A DNA stretch of 64,000 bases from Polaribacter sp. NJDZ03 (GTDB lineage: Bacteria; Bacteroidota; Bacteroidia; Flavobacteriales; Flavobacteriaceae). The first letter of the stretch is position 1; each line of letters opens with the position of its first letter. Below, piece by piece: positions 16,933 to 26,000 of the stretch. The notes beneath the pieces were generated by a model. It was not told where the DNA came from. It saw nothing but the letters and a program-made list of their open reading frames with translations, and searched no databases. A program made the position numbers and the translations under genes. The stretch is from contig NZ_CP079195.1 of NCBI RefSeq assembly GCF_019263805.1, positions 2,839,001-2,903,000 on the forward strand, given 5' to 3'.

Positions 16933-17613
16933 ATGGAGTTTAAAATCTTTAAAAAGTCTCTTCCTTTACTTATCTTTTTTGCGGTTTTTTCTGCAATTTC
17001 ACTTACCGTTTATTATCATTTATTAAAGGTAGATAAACACCTTAAAATTTATAACCCTATTGATGTAAACCCGAGGTTGGTAGATGATAGTATGGTGCAC
17101 ATTCAAAACAACCATACTGTTGCAGATTTTAAACTCATCAATCAAAATGGAGAAACGATTACGAACAATGATTATAAAGATAAAATTTACATAGCAGATT
17201 TCTTTTTTACTCGTTGCCAAACAATTTGTATTGCCATGGCGTATAATATGGGTGAGTTGCAAGAGTATTATAAAGAAGACAATGATATTATGTTTTTGTC
17301 TCACTCCGTTACTCCGGTTATAGATAGTGTTTCTGTTCTAAGAGAATATGCAGACAGAAAAGGGGTTATTGATGGAAAATGGAATGTAACTACGGGACCT
17401 AAAAAACATATTTATGAGTTGGCTAGAAAAAGTTATTTTGCAGTTTTAGATGAAGGAAATGGTGATGAAAGTGATTTTATACACACAGAGCAATTTGTTT
17501 TGGTAGATAAAGACAGACGTATTCGTGGCTATTATGATGGCACAGAAAAAGAAGATATGGAAAAGCTAAAAACGGATATAGTTTTGTTAAAAGAAGAATA
17601 TGCATCTGAATAA
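16933..17613 (+). CDS. Sco1/SenC-type thioredoxin-like copper chaperone
   Basis: 226 residues from the ATG at 16933 (MEFKIFKKSLPLLIFF); an alternative start seven codons earlier overlaps the promoter. One N-terminal membrane anchor, then a thioredoxin fold with the paired cysteines in FFFTRCQTICIAM (Sco proteins have CxxxC) and the distal histidine in DFIHTEQFVLVD. Sco proteins deliver copper to the CuA site of cytochrome c oxidase, whose genes coxBA are at 30.2-33.0 kb. It may instead act as a general thiol reductant. Confidence 0.9.
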   Translation: MEFKIFKKSLPLLIFFAVFSAISLTVYYHLLKVDKHLKIYNPIDVNPRLVDDSMVHIQNNHTVADFKLINQNGETITNNDYKDKIYIADFFFTRCQTICIAMAYNMGELQEYYKEDNDIMFLSHSVTPVIDSVSVLREYADRKGVIDGKWNVTTGPKKHIYELARKSYFAVLDEGNGDESDFIHTEQFVLVDKDRRIRGYYDGTEKEDMEKLKTDIVLLKEEYASE

Positions 17614-17614
17614 C

Positions 17615-17646
17615 TTGTTTAGAATCATTCTAAATGATTATATTTG
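17615..17646 (+). promoter_or_regulatory. feoA promoter overlapped by a Fur-family-type palindrome
   Basis: TTG (17615-17617), a 21-base spacer and TATATTTG (17639-17646) fit the flavobacterial consensus TTG-N(17-23)-TAnnTTTG exactly. The spacer is filled by TTTAGAATCATTCTAAA (17618-17634), a perfect palindrome around one central base and of the 7-1-7 form used by Fur/PerR-family repressors. A repressor there would block the promoter, which fits iron control of feo. Confidence 0.75.
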
Positions 17647-17664
17647 CCTTCCAAATAAAAATCA

Positions 17665-17895
17665 TTGAGCACAATAGCTACATTACGTAAGGGAGAGATA
17701 GGGTATATTTCTGAAGAGTCTTTAGATTTTATTCCTTTAAAATTATTAGAAATGGGCTGTTTGCCTGGAGCTGAGGTTCAGTTAGTTCAAATAGCGCCCT
17801 TAAAAGACCCTCTATATATTTGCGTAAACGGAAGTCATTTGGCAATAAGAATAGAAACAGCTTCTAAAATTCGAATACTTAAAGCACAGTTATAA
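17665..17895 (+). CDS. feoA: FeoA family protein
   Basis: 76 residues, the usual FeoA size, with the SH3-like pattern LLEMGCLPGAEVQLVQIAPL and the terminal ALRxxxA-like LAIRIETASKIRI. The start is taken as TTG at 17665, because no ATG lies upstream in frame within the transcribed region and the next Met is residue 29. FeoA assists ferrous iron uptake by FeoB, whose ATG overlaps the feoA stop by one base (17895). Iron control is suggested by the palindrome in its promoter. Confidence 0.93.
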   Translation: MSTIATLRKGEIGYISEESLDFIPLKLLEMGCLPGAEVQLVQIAPLKDPLYICVNGSHLAIRIETASKIRILKAQL

Positions 17896-20006
17896 TGTCT
17901 AAAAATGATATAAAGGTTGCTTTAATAGGGAACCCTAATACCGGAAAAACATCACTATTTAACCAACTTACTGGTTTAAACCAAAAAGTTGGAAATTACC
18001 CTGGAATTACTGTTGATAAAAAAAATGGGGTTAGTAAACTTTCTGCTACTCAGAATGCAATTATTACAGATTTACCAGGTACATATAGTATAAACCCTAC
18101 TTCTTTAGATGAGAGTATTGTTTTAAAAACTTTATTAAAAAAAGATATTAAAGAATCTCCAGATGTTATCTTAGTGGTTGCAGATGTAGAGAATTTAAAA
18201 AGAAACTTACTGCTTTTTTCTCAAATTAAAGATTTAGAAATTCCAACAGTTTTGGCAATCAATATGGTTGACCAAATGAACAGAAAAGGAATTACTATTG
18301 ATTTATCTTTACTAAAAAAAGAATTAAATACAGAAGTAATTTTAATAAGTGCCAGAAAAAATGAAGGTATAAATGACGTAAAAGCAGCAATTATTCGTTG
18401 TCATGTTGCTGCAAAAGCATCTCCTTTATGTGGCATTAATCATCAGATTGATCCAGATTATTTTGATAAGTTAAAAGAAATTAGCCCTAATTATTCTTTG
18501 TATGAATTATGGTTGATGGTAACTCAGAATAATTATCCAGACACAATTTCATCAGAAGAAAAACAAAAATTACTTAGCTTTAAAAAAGATGTTTCTAAGT
18601 TGAAGAAATATCAACATAAAGAAACTATTTATCGTTATCAAGAAATAAATAAAATACTTAAAAAAACATATATAGTTGATAAAACCAAAGCAAAAGACCT
18701 TCGTGGTAGGTTAGATAGAGTTTTTACACATAAGTTTTTTGGGTACTTTTTCTTTGTGTTTTTATTGTTAATTATCTTTCAATCTGTTTTCGATTGGGCT
18801 TCAGTACCTATGGATTTTATAGATGTTAGCTTTGCTCAAATTGCAGATTTTGCAAAAAGTAATCTGCCAAATGGAGTGCTAACAGACCTGTTAACGGAAG
18901 GGATAATACCAGGAATTGGAGGTGTCATTATATTTATTCCACAAATTGCCATTCTATTTTTATTTATCTCTGTTTTAGAAGAAACGGGCTATATGAGTCG
19001 TGTAGTATTTTTAATGGACAAAATTATGCGACGTTTTGGTATGAATGGTAAAAGTGTAATTCCGTTAATTTCGGGTACAGCATGTGCAATACCTGCAATT
19101 ATGGCAACTAGAACAATTGCTAGTTGGAAAGAGCGTTTAATTACCATTTTGGTGGTGCCTTTTACAACTTGTTCTGCACGTTTACCTATATATGCAATTT
19201 TAATTTCTTTGATTATTCCTGATACAAAAATTTTAGGTTTTTTAAATTTACAAGGGCTGGTTTTGTTATTGTTGTACGGGTTGGGGTTTGTAACAGCTGT
19301 TATTGCTGCCTATATTTTACATAGAACTTTAAAGATAAAAACGAAGTCGTTTTTTGTGGTAGAAATGCCAAATTATAAATTACCATCTGTTAAAAATGTA
19401 TTTTTTGAAGTGATTGAAAAAACAAAATCATTTGTTTTAGAAGCTGGAAAAATCATTTTAGCTTTGTCTATCGTGTTGTGGTTTTTAGCATCAAACGGAC
19501 CGACTTCTTATGAGAATGCAGAGAGAAACACGATTGAAAACAGTGCAAATCAGAACTTAACAGATCAAGAATTACAACAAAAAGTAGCATCTGCAAAACT
19601 AGAGAATTCTTATATTGGTATTTTAGGAAAAACAATAGAACCAGCCATAAGACCTTTAGGATATGATTGGAAAATAGGAATTGCTTTAATTACATCTTTT
19701 GCCGCACGAGAAGTATTTGTAGGTACGTTAGCAACCATTTATAGTGTAGAAGCAGATGATGAAAATACATCTACTATTAAAGAAAAGATGAGGTCGGAAA
19801 TAAACCCAGATACCGGAGAAAGAAGATTTAATTTTCCTGTTGGGATGTCTTTAATGATTTTTTATGCCTTTGCAATGCAGTGTATGGCTACTTTGGCTAT
19901 TGTAAAACGTGAAACGAAGACTTGGAAATGGCCATTAATCCAATTGTTTGGAATGGGCTTATTGGCGTATGTTGCTTCATTTATAACCTATCAAATTTTA
20001 AGTTAA
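17895..20006 (+). CDS. feoB: Ferrous iron transport protein B
   Basis: 703 residues. An N-terminal G protein domain shows G1 GNPNTGKTS (residues 11-19), G3 DLPG, G4 NMVD and a SAR-type G5, followed by the helical GDI domain and a membrane region with two Gate motifs (e.g. PLISGTACAIPAIMATRT and TTCSARLPIYAI). It imports Fe2+ across the inner membrane. It overlaps feoA by one base at its start and the cysteine-rich microprotein by one base at its end. Confidence 0.97.
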   Translation: MSKNDIKVALIGNPNTGKTSLFNQLTGLNQKVGNYPGITVDKKNGVSKLSATQNAIITDLPGTYSINPTSLDESIVLKTLLKKDIKESPDVILVVADVENLKRNLLLFSQIKDLEIPTVLAINMVDQMNRKGITIDLSLLKKELNTEVILISARKNEGINDVKAAIIRCHVAAKASPLCGINHQIDPDYFDKLKEISPNYSLYELWLMVTQNNYPDTISSEEKQKLLSFKKDVSKLKKYQHKETIYRYQEINKILKKTYIVDKTKAKDLRGRLDRVFTHKFFGYFFFVFLLLIIFQSVFDWASVPMDFIDVSFAQIADFAKSNLPNGVLTDLLTEGIIPGIGGVIIFIPQIAILFLFISVLEETGYMSRVVFLMDKIMRRFGMNGKSVIPLISGTACAIPAIMATRTIASWKERLITILVVPFTTCSARLPIYAILISLIIPDTKILGFLNLQGLVLLLLYGLGFVTAVIAAYILHRTLKIKTKSFFVVEMPNYKLPSVKNVFFEVIEKTKSFVLEAGKIILALSIVLWFLASNGPTSYENAERNTIENSANQNLTDQELQQKVASAKLENSYIGILGKTIEPAIRPLGYDWKIGIALITSFAAREVFVGTLATIYSVEADDENTSTIKEKMRSEINPDTGERRFNFPVGMSLMIFYAFAMQCMATLAIVKRETKTWKWPLIQLFGMGLLAYVASFITYQILS

Positions 20007-20119
20007 TGCAAGAAATTATAGCATATATATTAGTTGTTCTAGCCGTTACTTTTTTATTGAGAAAATACGTTTTTCCTTCTAAGAAAAAGAAAGGATGTAG
20101 TGCTGGTTGTGGGTGTTAA
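20006..20119 (+). CDS. FeoB-associated cysteine-rich membrane microprotein
   Basis: 37 residues, MQEIIAYILVVLAVTFLLRK then a basic stretch and the end KKGCSAGCGC. One membrane helix (about 4-18) and three cysteines at the extreme C-terminus. The ATG overlaps the feoB stop (TAATG), so it is translationally coupled to feoB. It matches the FeoB-associated Cys-rich small proteins found after feoB; a role analogous to FeoC is suspected, not known. Confidence 0.85.
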   Translation: MQEIIAYILVVLAVTFLLRKYVFPSKKKKGCSAGCGC

Positions 20120-20300
20120 TTTATTTTCTCATAAATCTGTAGTTCACTTTTTTTAGTTATTTAAGGGGTTTTAACATGCGAATAATAGGGTAAAACAAGA
20201 TTTAAAAGAGCAATCTGTTGCTTTTTTAATAGTGTAAATATTTTTTTGAATCTTAAATATGTTTAACACAAAATTAGTAAAATAACGCAAGAAGGTTTTT

Positions 20301-20308
20301 TATTTTTG
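20301..20308 (+). promoter_or_regulatory. Candidate -7 element before the DUF2911 gene
   Basis: TATTTTTG fits TAnnTTTG and lies 36 bases before the start codon at 20345; no matching upstream TTG was found. Confidence 0.35.
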
Positions 20309-20344
20309 ATGACGGATCTTTATATCACGTCCTAAATTATAAAA

Positions 20345-20914
20345 ATGAAAAAGACAATTCTATTATTTGCTGTTTTTGCACTCTCCATTATTTCATCAAC
20401 AGATATTTTTGCTCAAAAATTTCCAAGATTAGATGTGAGTCCTCTTGATGTTGCTTCGTATCCCAGTGATTGGAGGAACTCAGATAAGTTAGTAAGAGTT
20501 ATTTACGGAAGGCCACAACTAAAAGGAAGAGCATTGTCTTCTTTAGCAGAGGTTTCAGATAAAGGTGTTTGGAGAACCGGTGCTAATGAAGCTTCTGAGA
20601 TTACTTTTTTTAAGGATGTTTTATTTGGAGGAGAAAGCGTAAAAGCGGGTACATATACTTTGTTTTCTATACCTGGAGATAAAGAATGGACGCTGATTCT
20701 TAGTAATGTTAGAAATGTTTGGGGTCATTATACCTATGATAAAAAAGATGACGTTATTAGAGTTTCTGGTAAAGTTTCTGAAGCAAAAAAATCTATAGAA
20801 GCTTTTTCAATAGTTTTTAATGAAGAAGAGGATGATTTAGTTACCATGCATTTAGGCTGGGGAAATACAATAGTTTCGGTTTCTTTGCAAGAACAAGTTG
20901 ACTTAAAAGAATAA
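20345..20914 (+). CDS. DUF2911 family exported protein
   Basis: 189 residues with a signal peptide ending IFAQ (about residue 23) and the DUF2911 pattern: VIYGRPQLKGR, GVWRTGANEASEITFFKDV, GTYTLFSIPGDKEWTLILSN and a C-terminal LGWGN. The family is common in Bacteroidota and probably periplasmic; its function is unknown. It is monocistronic and faces a SPOR gene across a bidirectional terminator. Confidence 0.9.
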   Translation: MKKTILLFAVFALSIISSTDIFAQKFPRLDVSPLDVASYPSDWRNSDKLVRVIYGRPQLKGRALSSLAEVSDKGVWRTGANEASEITFFKDVLFGGESVKAGTYTLFSIPGDKEWTLILSNVRNVWGHYTYDKKDDVIRVSGKVSEAKKSIEAFSIVFNEEEDDLVTMHLGWGNTIVSVSLQEQVDLKE

Positions 20915-21014
20915 TTTTTTTGTTGATTTTTTATCAAGCTTATAACCCAATGTGGTTATTTATCTAATTATGTAGTGTTTTAGTTAAAAAAAACGCACTT
21001 AAATATACGGTACT

Positions 21015-21069
21015 AAAAAGCTTCATTTTTATGTTTTCTATTCAGAAAGCAAAAAAATGAAGCTTTTTT
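21015..21069. terminator. Bidirectional terminator between DUF2911 and SPOR genes
   Basis: AAAAAGCTTCATTTTT (21015-21030) pairs with AAAAATGAAGCTTTTT (about 21053-21068) around a 22-base loop; T runs on both strands. Confidence 0.8.
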
Positions 21070-21105
21070 AATTACTTGTATGGTTGTTTTAATTCTTTAG
21101 GTAAT

Positions 21106-21474
21106 TTATTTACCCATCGGAATCACAATAATTCCAGAGAACTTATCTTGAAACTTTATTAAATCTTTATCTGCTTCTAACTTGGTTTTGTAATTACCCA
21201 CTTGCACTTTCCATTCCGGAGCATAATAAACTAGTTTAGAGAAAATTCCGGGGAACTCTACTTTAAAACGAGCCATAAATTGTCTTGCTTTTTGCTCATT
21301 ACCGTTATAAAGTTGAATTCTGTAACCAAAGCCATAAGTGCTATTGAAACTTCTTTTTTTAGAAACAATATTTTTTATTTCTGCAGATTCATTAGTCTTG
21401 TTTTGTGAGAAAGAATTGTAACTTGTTGTTAGTAAAACAAACAAAAACGAGAGTACTGTTAATTTACTTTTCAT
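21106..21474 (-). CDS. Small SPOR-domain protein
   Basis: 122 residues from the ATG at 21474 (MKSKLTVLSFLFVLL), preferred over a start seven codons upstream because it opens a normal signal peptide ending SFSQ. The C-terminal 75 residues show SPOR features: GFGYRIQLYNGNEQKARQFM and WKVQVGNYKTKLEADKDL. SPOR domains bind denuded septal peptidoglycan. It is divergent from the respiratory operon. Confidence 0.85.
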   Translation of the reverse strand: MKSKLTVLSFLFVLLTTSYNSFSQNKTNESAEIKNIVSKKRSFNSTYGFGYRIQLYNGNEQKARQFMARFKVEFPGIFSKLVYYAPEWKVQVGNYKTKLEADKDLIKFQDKFSGIIVIPMGK

Positions 21475-21537
21475 GCTTAATTTAATTTTGTACAAAAATA
21501 ACGACTAGTTTAGTAATAAATTAGATTTAACTCTTAT

Positions 21538-21552
21538 TTAGAATAATTATAA
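21538..21552. promoter_or_regulatory. Near-palindromic Fur/PerR-like site before actA
   Basis: TTAGAATAATTATAA has the 7-1-7 form with one mismatch between arms and shares its left arm (TTAGAAT) with the perfect site before feoA. It lies between the divergent SPOR and actA genes. Confidence 0.35.
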
Positions 21553-21620
21553 ATTATGTTTTAGATTCTTTTAGCTTTTCAAACCTTAGGAAGAAGTATT
21601 ACTTTTGTCAAACGAAAAAA

Positions 21621-21636
21621 AATGACTTTTGTCATT
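21621..21636. promoter_or_regulatory. FNR/CRP-spaced palindrome before actA
   Basis: AATGAC-TTTT-GTCATT is a perfect inverted repeat with a 4-base spacer, 32 bases before the actA start. A half copy, ACTTTTGTCA, recurs at 21601-21610. The half-site spacing is that of CRP/FNR-family regulators, which often control respiration genes; the regulator is not known. Confidence 0.5.
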
Positions 21637-21668
21637 TTATATTAGATATTTTTAATCAAAGTTTAAAT

Positions 21669-22976
21669 ATGAAAAGTGTAGAACTGCACAATAGACTAGC
21701 CACATTACTTCTTAAAAGTATTACTTTTCTCCTAATTTTTGCATTCAGTGTATCTGCTTATTCACAAGATATTGATGAGGCACGACAAAAAGAAGGGAAA
21801 AAATTATTTAAATCGTTATGTGCTTCTTGTCACAAGTTAGATAAGAAATTAATTGGACCAGCTTTAAGTGGTGTTGAGGAGAGAAGAGAGAATGATTGGT
21901 TACATGCTTGGATTAAAAATAATGCAGAATTTAGAGCAACTGGAGATTCAGATGCTAATGCAATTTTTGACGAGTACAATGGGGCAGCAATGTCTGCTTT
22001 CCCTCAATTAACAGATCAAAATGTAGATGATATTTTATATTATACTACAGTAGGTGAGCTTAAAAAAGTAGGAGAAGTAGCGGCAGGTGATGCTTCTGCA
22101 AATGTTTCTTCTGCAGATGCTCCGGGTTGGTTAATATATGTACTTTCTGGTGCTATTATTGTTGCTTTTTTAATGATTGCAAGCTTGTTAAAACAGGTAA
22201 GTGAGTTAAAAGGCGATTCTGCTCCTGGAGAAGACTCTAATCTTAAAAGAGATTTACATGAGCTTTGGGCAGGTATAATGAAAAACACATTCTTAAAAGT
22301 ATTAACTACAATATTTTTAGTATTGATTGGTATTTATGTCCTATTCGGATTCTTATTTCAAGTAGGGGTAGATGAAGGGTATCAGCCAATTCAACCAATT
22401 GCGTTTTCACACAAAATACATGCTGGAGATAATAAGATAGATTGTCAATATTGTCACTCATCAGCAAAACATAGTAAAACATCTGGTATACCTTCTGTTA
22501 ATGTTTGTATGAATTGTCATAAAAATATTTCTGAAGTTGCAGATGATACTGTTGTAGAATTAGAAGATGGAGTTGTTCTTGGAAAAGAAGAGTTAGATCT
22601 TGAAATTGCAAAAGTATACACGGCAGCAGGTTGGGATGCAGATAACTTAGAATATACAGGTGAAACGGCTCCGATTAAATGGGTGAGAGTTCATAATTTA
22701 CCAGATTTCGTTTATTATAATCACTCACAACACGTAACGGTTGCTGGTATCGATTGTCAAAAATGTCACGGACCTGTAGAGGAAATGGATGAACTGTATC
22801 AGTACTCTCCATTAACAATGGGTTGGTGTATAAATTGTCATAAAGAAACTAAAGTGGATTTAAAAGGTAATGATTATTACAAGAAAATTCATGAAGATTT
22901 GGCAAAGAAATACAATGTAGATCAAGTTACCATTTCACAGTTGGGTGGTAAAGAGTGTGGTAAATGTCACTACTAA
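21669..22976 (+). CDS. actA: Alternative Complex III subunit A: multihaem cytochrome c with extra N-terminal haem domain
   Basis: 435 residues. Six CxxCH haem sites: one class-I cytochrome c domain near the N-terminus (CASCH, residue 51), then two membrane helices (about 155-175 and 210-235) and a C-terminal pentahaem domain (CQYCH, CMNCH, CQKCH, CINCH, CGKCH). The C-terminal five-haem part corresponds to ActA of the quinol:cytochrome c oxidoreductase ACIII; the leading monohaem domain would be an additional electron relay. First gene of actABCDEF-coxBA, directly behind candidate regulatory palindromes. Confidence 0.93.
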   Translation: MKSVELHNRLATLLLKSITFLLIFAFSVSAYSQDIDEARQKEGKKLFKSLCASCHKLDKKLIGPALSGVEERRENDWLHAWIKNNAEFRATGDSDANAIFDEYNGAAMSAFPQLTDQNVDDILYYTTVGELKKVGEVAAGDASANVSSADAPGWLIYVLSGAIIVAFLMIASLLKQVSELKGDSAPGEDSNLKRDLHELWAGIMKNTFLKVLTTIFLVLIGIYVLFGFLFQVGVDEGYQPIQPIAFSHKIHAGDNKIDCQYCHSSAKHSKTSGIPSVNVCMNCHKNISEVADDTVVELEDGVVLGKEELDLEIAKVYTAAGWDADNLEYTGETAPIKWVRVHNLPDFVYYNHSQHVTVAGIDCQKCHGPVEEMDELYQYSPLTMGWCINCHKETKVDLKGNDYYKKIHEDLAKKYNVDQVTISQLGGKECGKCHY

Positions 22977-23061
22977 TAAAAAAGAATTAAAAATTAAAAG
23001 ATTAAAAGACTGAATGTTTTTTTCAATTTTAAATCTTTCAATCATTAAATAAAAAGTATAA

Positions 23062-26000
23062 ATGGCTTCAGACAAAAAATACTGGCAAAGTGTTGAGGAA
23101 CTTAAAGGTAGTTCTATTGTTGAAACGTTAAGTAAAAACGAATTTGTAGAAGAACTTCCTACAGATGAGTTTTTAGGTGATAAAGAAACTCTAGAAAATT
23201 CTTCTACTTCGCGTAGAGACTTTTTAAAATATGTTGGTTTTACTACAGCTGCAGCTTCATTAGCAGCTTGTCAGGGACCCGTTAGAAAGGCTATTCCTTA
23301 TGTTGTAAAACCAGATGATATCATTGCTGGTATTGCAGATTGGTACGCAACTTCTATGGCAGATGGTTACGATTTTGCAAATGTGTTGGTTAAAACACGC
23401 GAAGGTCGTCCTATTCAAATAATGCCTAATAAAGAAGCAAACGGAACTACAAGTGCGAGAGTACAAGCTTCTGTTTTATCTTTATATGATGAAAAATTAC
23501 GTTTAAAAGAGCCTCAAGATAAAGAAGCTTTTTTAACTTGGGCAGATGCTGATGCGAAAATTGGTGCAAAATTAAACCAATTAAAAGAAGCTAATAAACC
23601 TGTTGTTTTATTAACAGGAACTATGGCAAGTCCATCAACAGATAAAATTATTGAAGGCTTTATTGCTGCTAACCCTAATGTAAAACATGTTGTTTATGAT
23701 GCGGTTTCAGAATCTGGAGCAGCAGATGCTTTTATGGCAATGTACGGTAAACGTGTGTTACCAAATTATCATTTAGAAAATGCAAAAACAATTGTTTCTT
23801 TTGGTGCAGATTTTCTTGGAGATTTTCACGCAGGTTTAGAGAAGAAATATATTGCTGGTAGAAAACCAGAAAAAGGATATATGTCTTACCATGTACAGAT
23901 AGAAAGTAATATGTCTTTAACCGGTGCTAATGCTGATAAAAGAGTGGTTGTAAAACCATCTGATCAGGTTTTTGCATTGTTAAATTTATACAACGCTATT
24001 ACAGGAGCTAATGTTCCTTCTAAAGCAACTTCTGTAGATGCAACAATTAAAAAATTAGCTTCAGATTTAAAGAAAGCTGGTTCTAAAGGTGTTGTCTTAA
24101 CAGGGTTAAATGATAAAAATGCACAATTAATTTCATTAGCGATTAATAAAGCATTAAATAGTGAAATTATTGATACAAAAAATACGCTAAACATCCGTAA
24201 AGGAAATGATGCTGAAGTTGCTCAATTAGTTTCAGATATGAAAGCTGGTAAAGTATCAGGATTAATTGCATACAATGTAGATCCTGTGTATTCATTATCA
24301 AATGCATCAGATTTTTCTGAAGGATTAGGTAAACTAGAAATTTCAGTAGCATTGTCTACAGAACATAACAGCACTACTGCTTTAATGGATTATGCATTAC
24401 CAACTCCACACTTTTTGGAGTCTTGGGGAGATGCGCAGTTCGATTCTGTGACGTATGGTTTAATGCAACCAACAATTCAACCATTATTTAATACACGTCA
24501 GGTTCAAGACACGTTATTAAAATGGTCTGGAGATACTACAAAATATTACGATTATTTAAAAACATACGCAGCTACCAATGTTTTAGGTGGTGCTTCATGG
24601 AACAAAGCTTTACATAATGGTTTTTTCAAAAAAGACCTTTCTTTAGAAGAAGAGGGAGAAGTTTTTGAATCTACTGTTGTAATTTCTGATATTGCATCAA
24701 AATTAGCAAGTTCAGCGAAGAAAGCTTCTGGTTTTGAATTAAACTTATATACTAAAACAGGTTTAGGAGACGGTAAACAAGCAAACAATCCTTGGTTACA
24801 AGAATTTCCAGACCCTATTACAAGAGCTTCTTGGGATAATTACTTAATGATGTCTATGGCAGATGCCAGAGAATTAGGTTTTTCTAATCCTGTAAAAGAT
24901 AACGGTGCTATTAATGGTGATTATGCCAAAGTATCTGTTAATGGTGTTGATGTTGTTGTTCCAGTAATGGTACAACCGGGTCAGGCTATTGGTTCTGTCG
25001 GTTTAGCATTAGGTTACGGTAAAACTTTTGGTTTAAAAGACGAAATGAAAGTTGGTATTAATGGATATCCATTATACATTAACGGAAACAATATTCAGTA
25101 CGGAGTTACAATAGAAAAAGTATCTGGTACCCATAAATTTGCTTGTACACAAGTACAAAAAACAATTGCAGGTCGTCATGATATTTTAAAAGTAGCTTCT
25201 TTAAAAGAGGTAGTAAGTAGTGTAGATCCAAAACATTCTTGGAACAAGCCTGCTTTTGTATCTTATGACCATAAAGAAGTTGAAGCAAAATCTATAGATT
25301 TATGGGGAGAGCACAACAGAGAAGTTGGTCATCACTTTAACTTATCAATAGATTTATCATCTTGTACAGGTTGTGGTGCGTGTGTTATTGCATGTCATGC
25401 AGAAAACAATGTACCAGTTGTAGGTAAAAATGAGGTTAGAGTTGGTAGAGATATGCACTGGTTGCGTATCGATAGATATTACTCTTCTGAAGTTGCAACA
25501 AGAGAAGAAGCGAAAGCAATGGGCTTAAGCGGTGGAGACTTGTATAAAGCTATAGAAACTGAAGCAGAAAACCCAGAGGTTACTTTTCAACCAATGATGT
25601 GTCAGCACTGTAACCATGCTCCTTGTGAGACTGTGTGTCCAGTTGCAGCAACATCACATGGTCGCCAAGGTCAAAACCAAATGGCATATAATAGATGTGT
25701 AGGTACAAGATATTGTGCAAACAACTGTCCTTATAGAGTGCGTCGTTTTAACTGGTTTCAGTATTCTAACAACAAAGATTTTGACTTCAACATGAATAAT
25801 GACTACGGTAAAATGGTTTTAAACCCAGATGTTGTAGTTCGTTCTAGAGGAGTTATGGAAAAATGTTCTATGTGTATTCAAATGACACAAGCAACAATTT
25901 TACAAGCTAAAAAAGAAGGAAGACCTGTTAACACAGATGAGTTTTCAACAGCTTGTTCATCAGCTTGTACAACAGGAGCTATGGTTTTTGGAGATGTTAA

